Positions 62,667 to 64,000 of a stretch of DNA of 64,000 nucleotides are shown piece by piece. This DNA is from Planctomycetaceae bacterium (GTDB lineage: Bacteria > Planctomycetota > Planctomycetia > Planctomycetales > Planctomycetaceae). The notes under the pieces are model-generated. The model did no database searches and had not been told where the DNA came from. It saw nothing but the letters and a program-made list of their open reading frames with translations. The stretch covers positions 62,001 to 126,000 of the forward strand of contig JAGQPX010000058.1 of the NCBI GenBank assembly GCA_020426505.1, written 5' to 3'. Each line of letters starts with the position of its first letter. Position 1 is the first letter of the stretch. Made by a program: the position numbers and the translations under genes.

Positions 62667-64000
62667 GCTACGAGCCCCATGATCGCCCCGACGATCATCA
62701 ACGAAACATGAACTTCTGTGACGCTGTCCCAGATATCACCTTTCGTAACTTTCACGCTGAGGAATACCACGATGCCCGCGATATAGACCACGCCGACCAC
62801 CAGCAGGATGATCCACCAGCGGCGGATGAGCAGCATCCACATCATGAATACATAGAAGCCGATCAGTCCGAACAGGTTCAAGGCGGTGATGGCGACTTGC
62901 ACCAGCATCGTTTCATCGAGGAGGGAACCTCTGGAGATGACCACTCCGACGATCCCCCAAAAAACTACAAGCGGCGGCACCAGATCCCATGCGACACCGA
63001 GAAACATCAACCGACGGAGATGTTCACGTGTCATTGGTCGAAGTGACTCTGCCCCCAAGCCGGGCAGACGCTGTCGCCAGCTGTTTCCGACCTGACAGAG
63101 GCCCATCAAGGGGATCATCATCAAGACCGGTAAGAAGGCCATGTAGGGATCACTTGATCCTGACTCAAACGGGCTTTGTGGTACGATCCGGCTCCATCGA
63201 AATAACAAGAGAGGGGCAAGGAATGGAACGACCATGTACGCCATAAACAGTTCGGTTCGCGTGACTCCAGCACGCCACAGTCGAAGTGAGACCGCATGTC
63301 CCATGCGCGGCTGACGGAGCGCTGCCTCCAGGAATCTGCGGCCAAATCGCAGCCAACGATTCTCTTTCTTCGAACTGAGAACTTTCGCTTGCAGATCATG
63401 CTGATGCCGCACATGATCGCCCCAACTGAAGACGGTCGTCACGCCCACTGCTGCAAATCGCTGAGCTTCGCCAGTGCAGCGTTGACACCAAGTCAGAACC
63501 CCCACACCTCCCAATAACAGGAGTAACAGGGAGGCTAACCAACCCGCATCGCCCAGCAGGAACGCATCCAGTTGGGTCGGAAACGCGAACGTCATGGGCA
63601 ACGAGCCGAACACGAGTATCAGTATTGGAAGAGCAATCCACTGCCCGTTCGTGCTCCCGCTTGCGACACGCCGTGGAGAATCGGAAGTGATTCCGTACCC
63701 CAGCCACAAGATGATGGCCAGACTGACGGTCACCAAACTGAGGCTTGGTAGCAGTGCGGCTTTGTGAGAAACGGCCAACGCTGTCAGCACAGCAATATGG
63801 ATCGCCATCAGCAAGATAGGATGTTGCAAGTGAGCCGTCGCAAACCGGGGCACCAAATGAGCGGTCGGCAGCGAGAACTGCCCCAGGACGTGCAGGCACA
63901 GCAGTAGACTCAGAACAACACAGGCTTGCAGTTCAAGCATGACGAATGTCCGCACACGTTTTTCGTCATAGAATCCTCGCCGCACGCTGACATTCGGCAA
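62606..64000 (-). CDS. Multi-pass membrane protein (start beyond window)
   Basis: At least 464 residues with about ten membrane helices are visible (for example VVLSLLLCLHVLGQF, ILLMAIHIAVLTALAV, WLASLLLLLLGGVGVL). A cytosolic, basic segment lies in the middle (WLRFGRRFLEAALRQPRM). The frame is open to the window edge, so the N-terminus is missing. The overall look resembles ABC-2-type permease or export subunits, but no ATPase is in view and the assignment is tentative. Confidence 0.7.
   Translation of the reverse strand: MPNVSVRRGFYDEKRVRTFVMLELQACVVLSLLLCLHVLGQFSLPTAHLVPRFATAHLQHPILLMAIHIAVLTALAVSHKAALLPSLSLVTVSLAIILWLGYGITSDSPRRVASGSTNGQWIALPILILVFGSLPMTFAFPTQLDAFLLGDAGWLASLLLLLLGGVGVLTWCQRCTGEAQRFAAVGVTTVFSWGDHVRHQHDLQAKVLSSKKENRWLRFGRRFLEAALRQPRMGHAVSLRLWRAGVTRTELFMAYMVVPFLAPLLLFRWSRIVPQSPFESGSSDPYMAFLPVLMMIPLMGLCQVGNSWRQRLPGLGAESLRPMTREHLRRLMFLGVAWDLVPPLVVFWGIVGVVISRGSLLDETMLVQVAITALNLFGLIGFYVFMMWMLLIRRWWIILLVVGVVYIAGIVVFLSVKVTKGDIWDSVTEVHVSLMIVGAIMGLVAWLYYTWRRWGTVEIGMLDR

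Noticed and set aside
1-64000. tRNA, rRNA, CRISPR, prophage or insertion sequence
   Set aside because: No cloverleaf, rRNA core, regularly spaced repeats, integrase or transposase was seen on reading both strands; a tRNAscan or ISfinder search would be needed to exclude short remnants.

Overview
The window looks like a chromosomal segment of a planctomycete (phylum Planctomycetota, probably order Planctomycetales; genus not decided). The evidence is the gene content: two DUF1549/DUF1553 cytochrome-type proteins each paired with a Tat-exported DUF1501 protein, four secreted PQQ-type beta-propellers, a TIGR03032 protein, a HisA-like protein of the COG1411 type, Ser/Thr kinases with planctomycete-style architectures, and Tat-exported TIM-barrel and sialidase-like proteins. 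Base composition is moderately GC-rich and even. I see no rRNA, tRNA, CRISPR array, transposase, integrase or phage gene.

Layout. 1-1.8 kb: the end of an HDOD-Ser/Thr kinase. 2.0-8.6 kb (all minus): a heavy-metal RND efflux locus with His-rich envelope proteins, an adaptor, a CusA/CzcA-type pump and an inserted four-helix-bundle protein, but no TolC-type channel. 8.9-13.8 kb: a TIGR03032 protein, a ThDP-dependent enzyme and a second kinase with six membrane helices. 13.9-17.1 kb: a 58-residue CsrA-like ORF with its own promoter, then a PIG-L/BshB1-like deacetylase, a MoaD/ThiS-like protein and a tungsten-type aldehyde:ferredoxin oxidoreductase. 17.2-34.2 kb: a block of exported proteins. DUF1549/1553-DUF1501 pairs point inward at both ends, and between them lie a very large multidomain propeller, a TIM-barrel protein and a sialidase-like protein; a GH32-like propeller precedes the block.

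34.3-41.4 kb: a CheY-like regulator, a HisA-like protein, a hydrolase, an AlkA-type glycosylase, a propeller, a sarcosine/N-methyltryptophan oxidase and an orphan HlyD-type adaptor. 41.5-43.5 kb: a tightly coupled J-protein/small membrane protein/rnpA/yidD unit. 43.5-49.8 kb: an SH3 protein, a sialate O-acetylesterase, a degenerate protease-like protein, a Na/Pi-cotransporter-like protein and a rhodanese. 50-56.4 kb: a P-domain autotransporter, two propellers and a small lipoprotein. 56.4-64 kb: a candidate structured RNA leader, two small ORFs, a YyaL-type DUF255 protein, a BRCT-MerR-TPR fusion, a beta-helix protein and a multi-pass membrane protein that runs off the window.

How they fit together. 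Most of the window serves the cell envelope: exported propellers, c-type heme domains and carbohydrate- or sialic-acid-related enzymes that fit scavenging of complex glycans, plus metal efflux. Dispersed hairpin repeats of at least two families sit between genes as inverted pairs. The points most worth a second look are the P-domain autotransporter, the propeller with an embedded methyltransferase-like fold, the BRCT-MerR-TPR fusion, the CsrA-like small ORF, the leader at 56450-56589, and a frame-sensitive heptamer repeat inside one DUF1553 gene.
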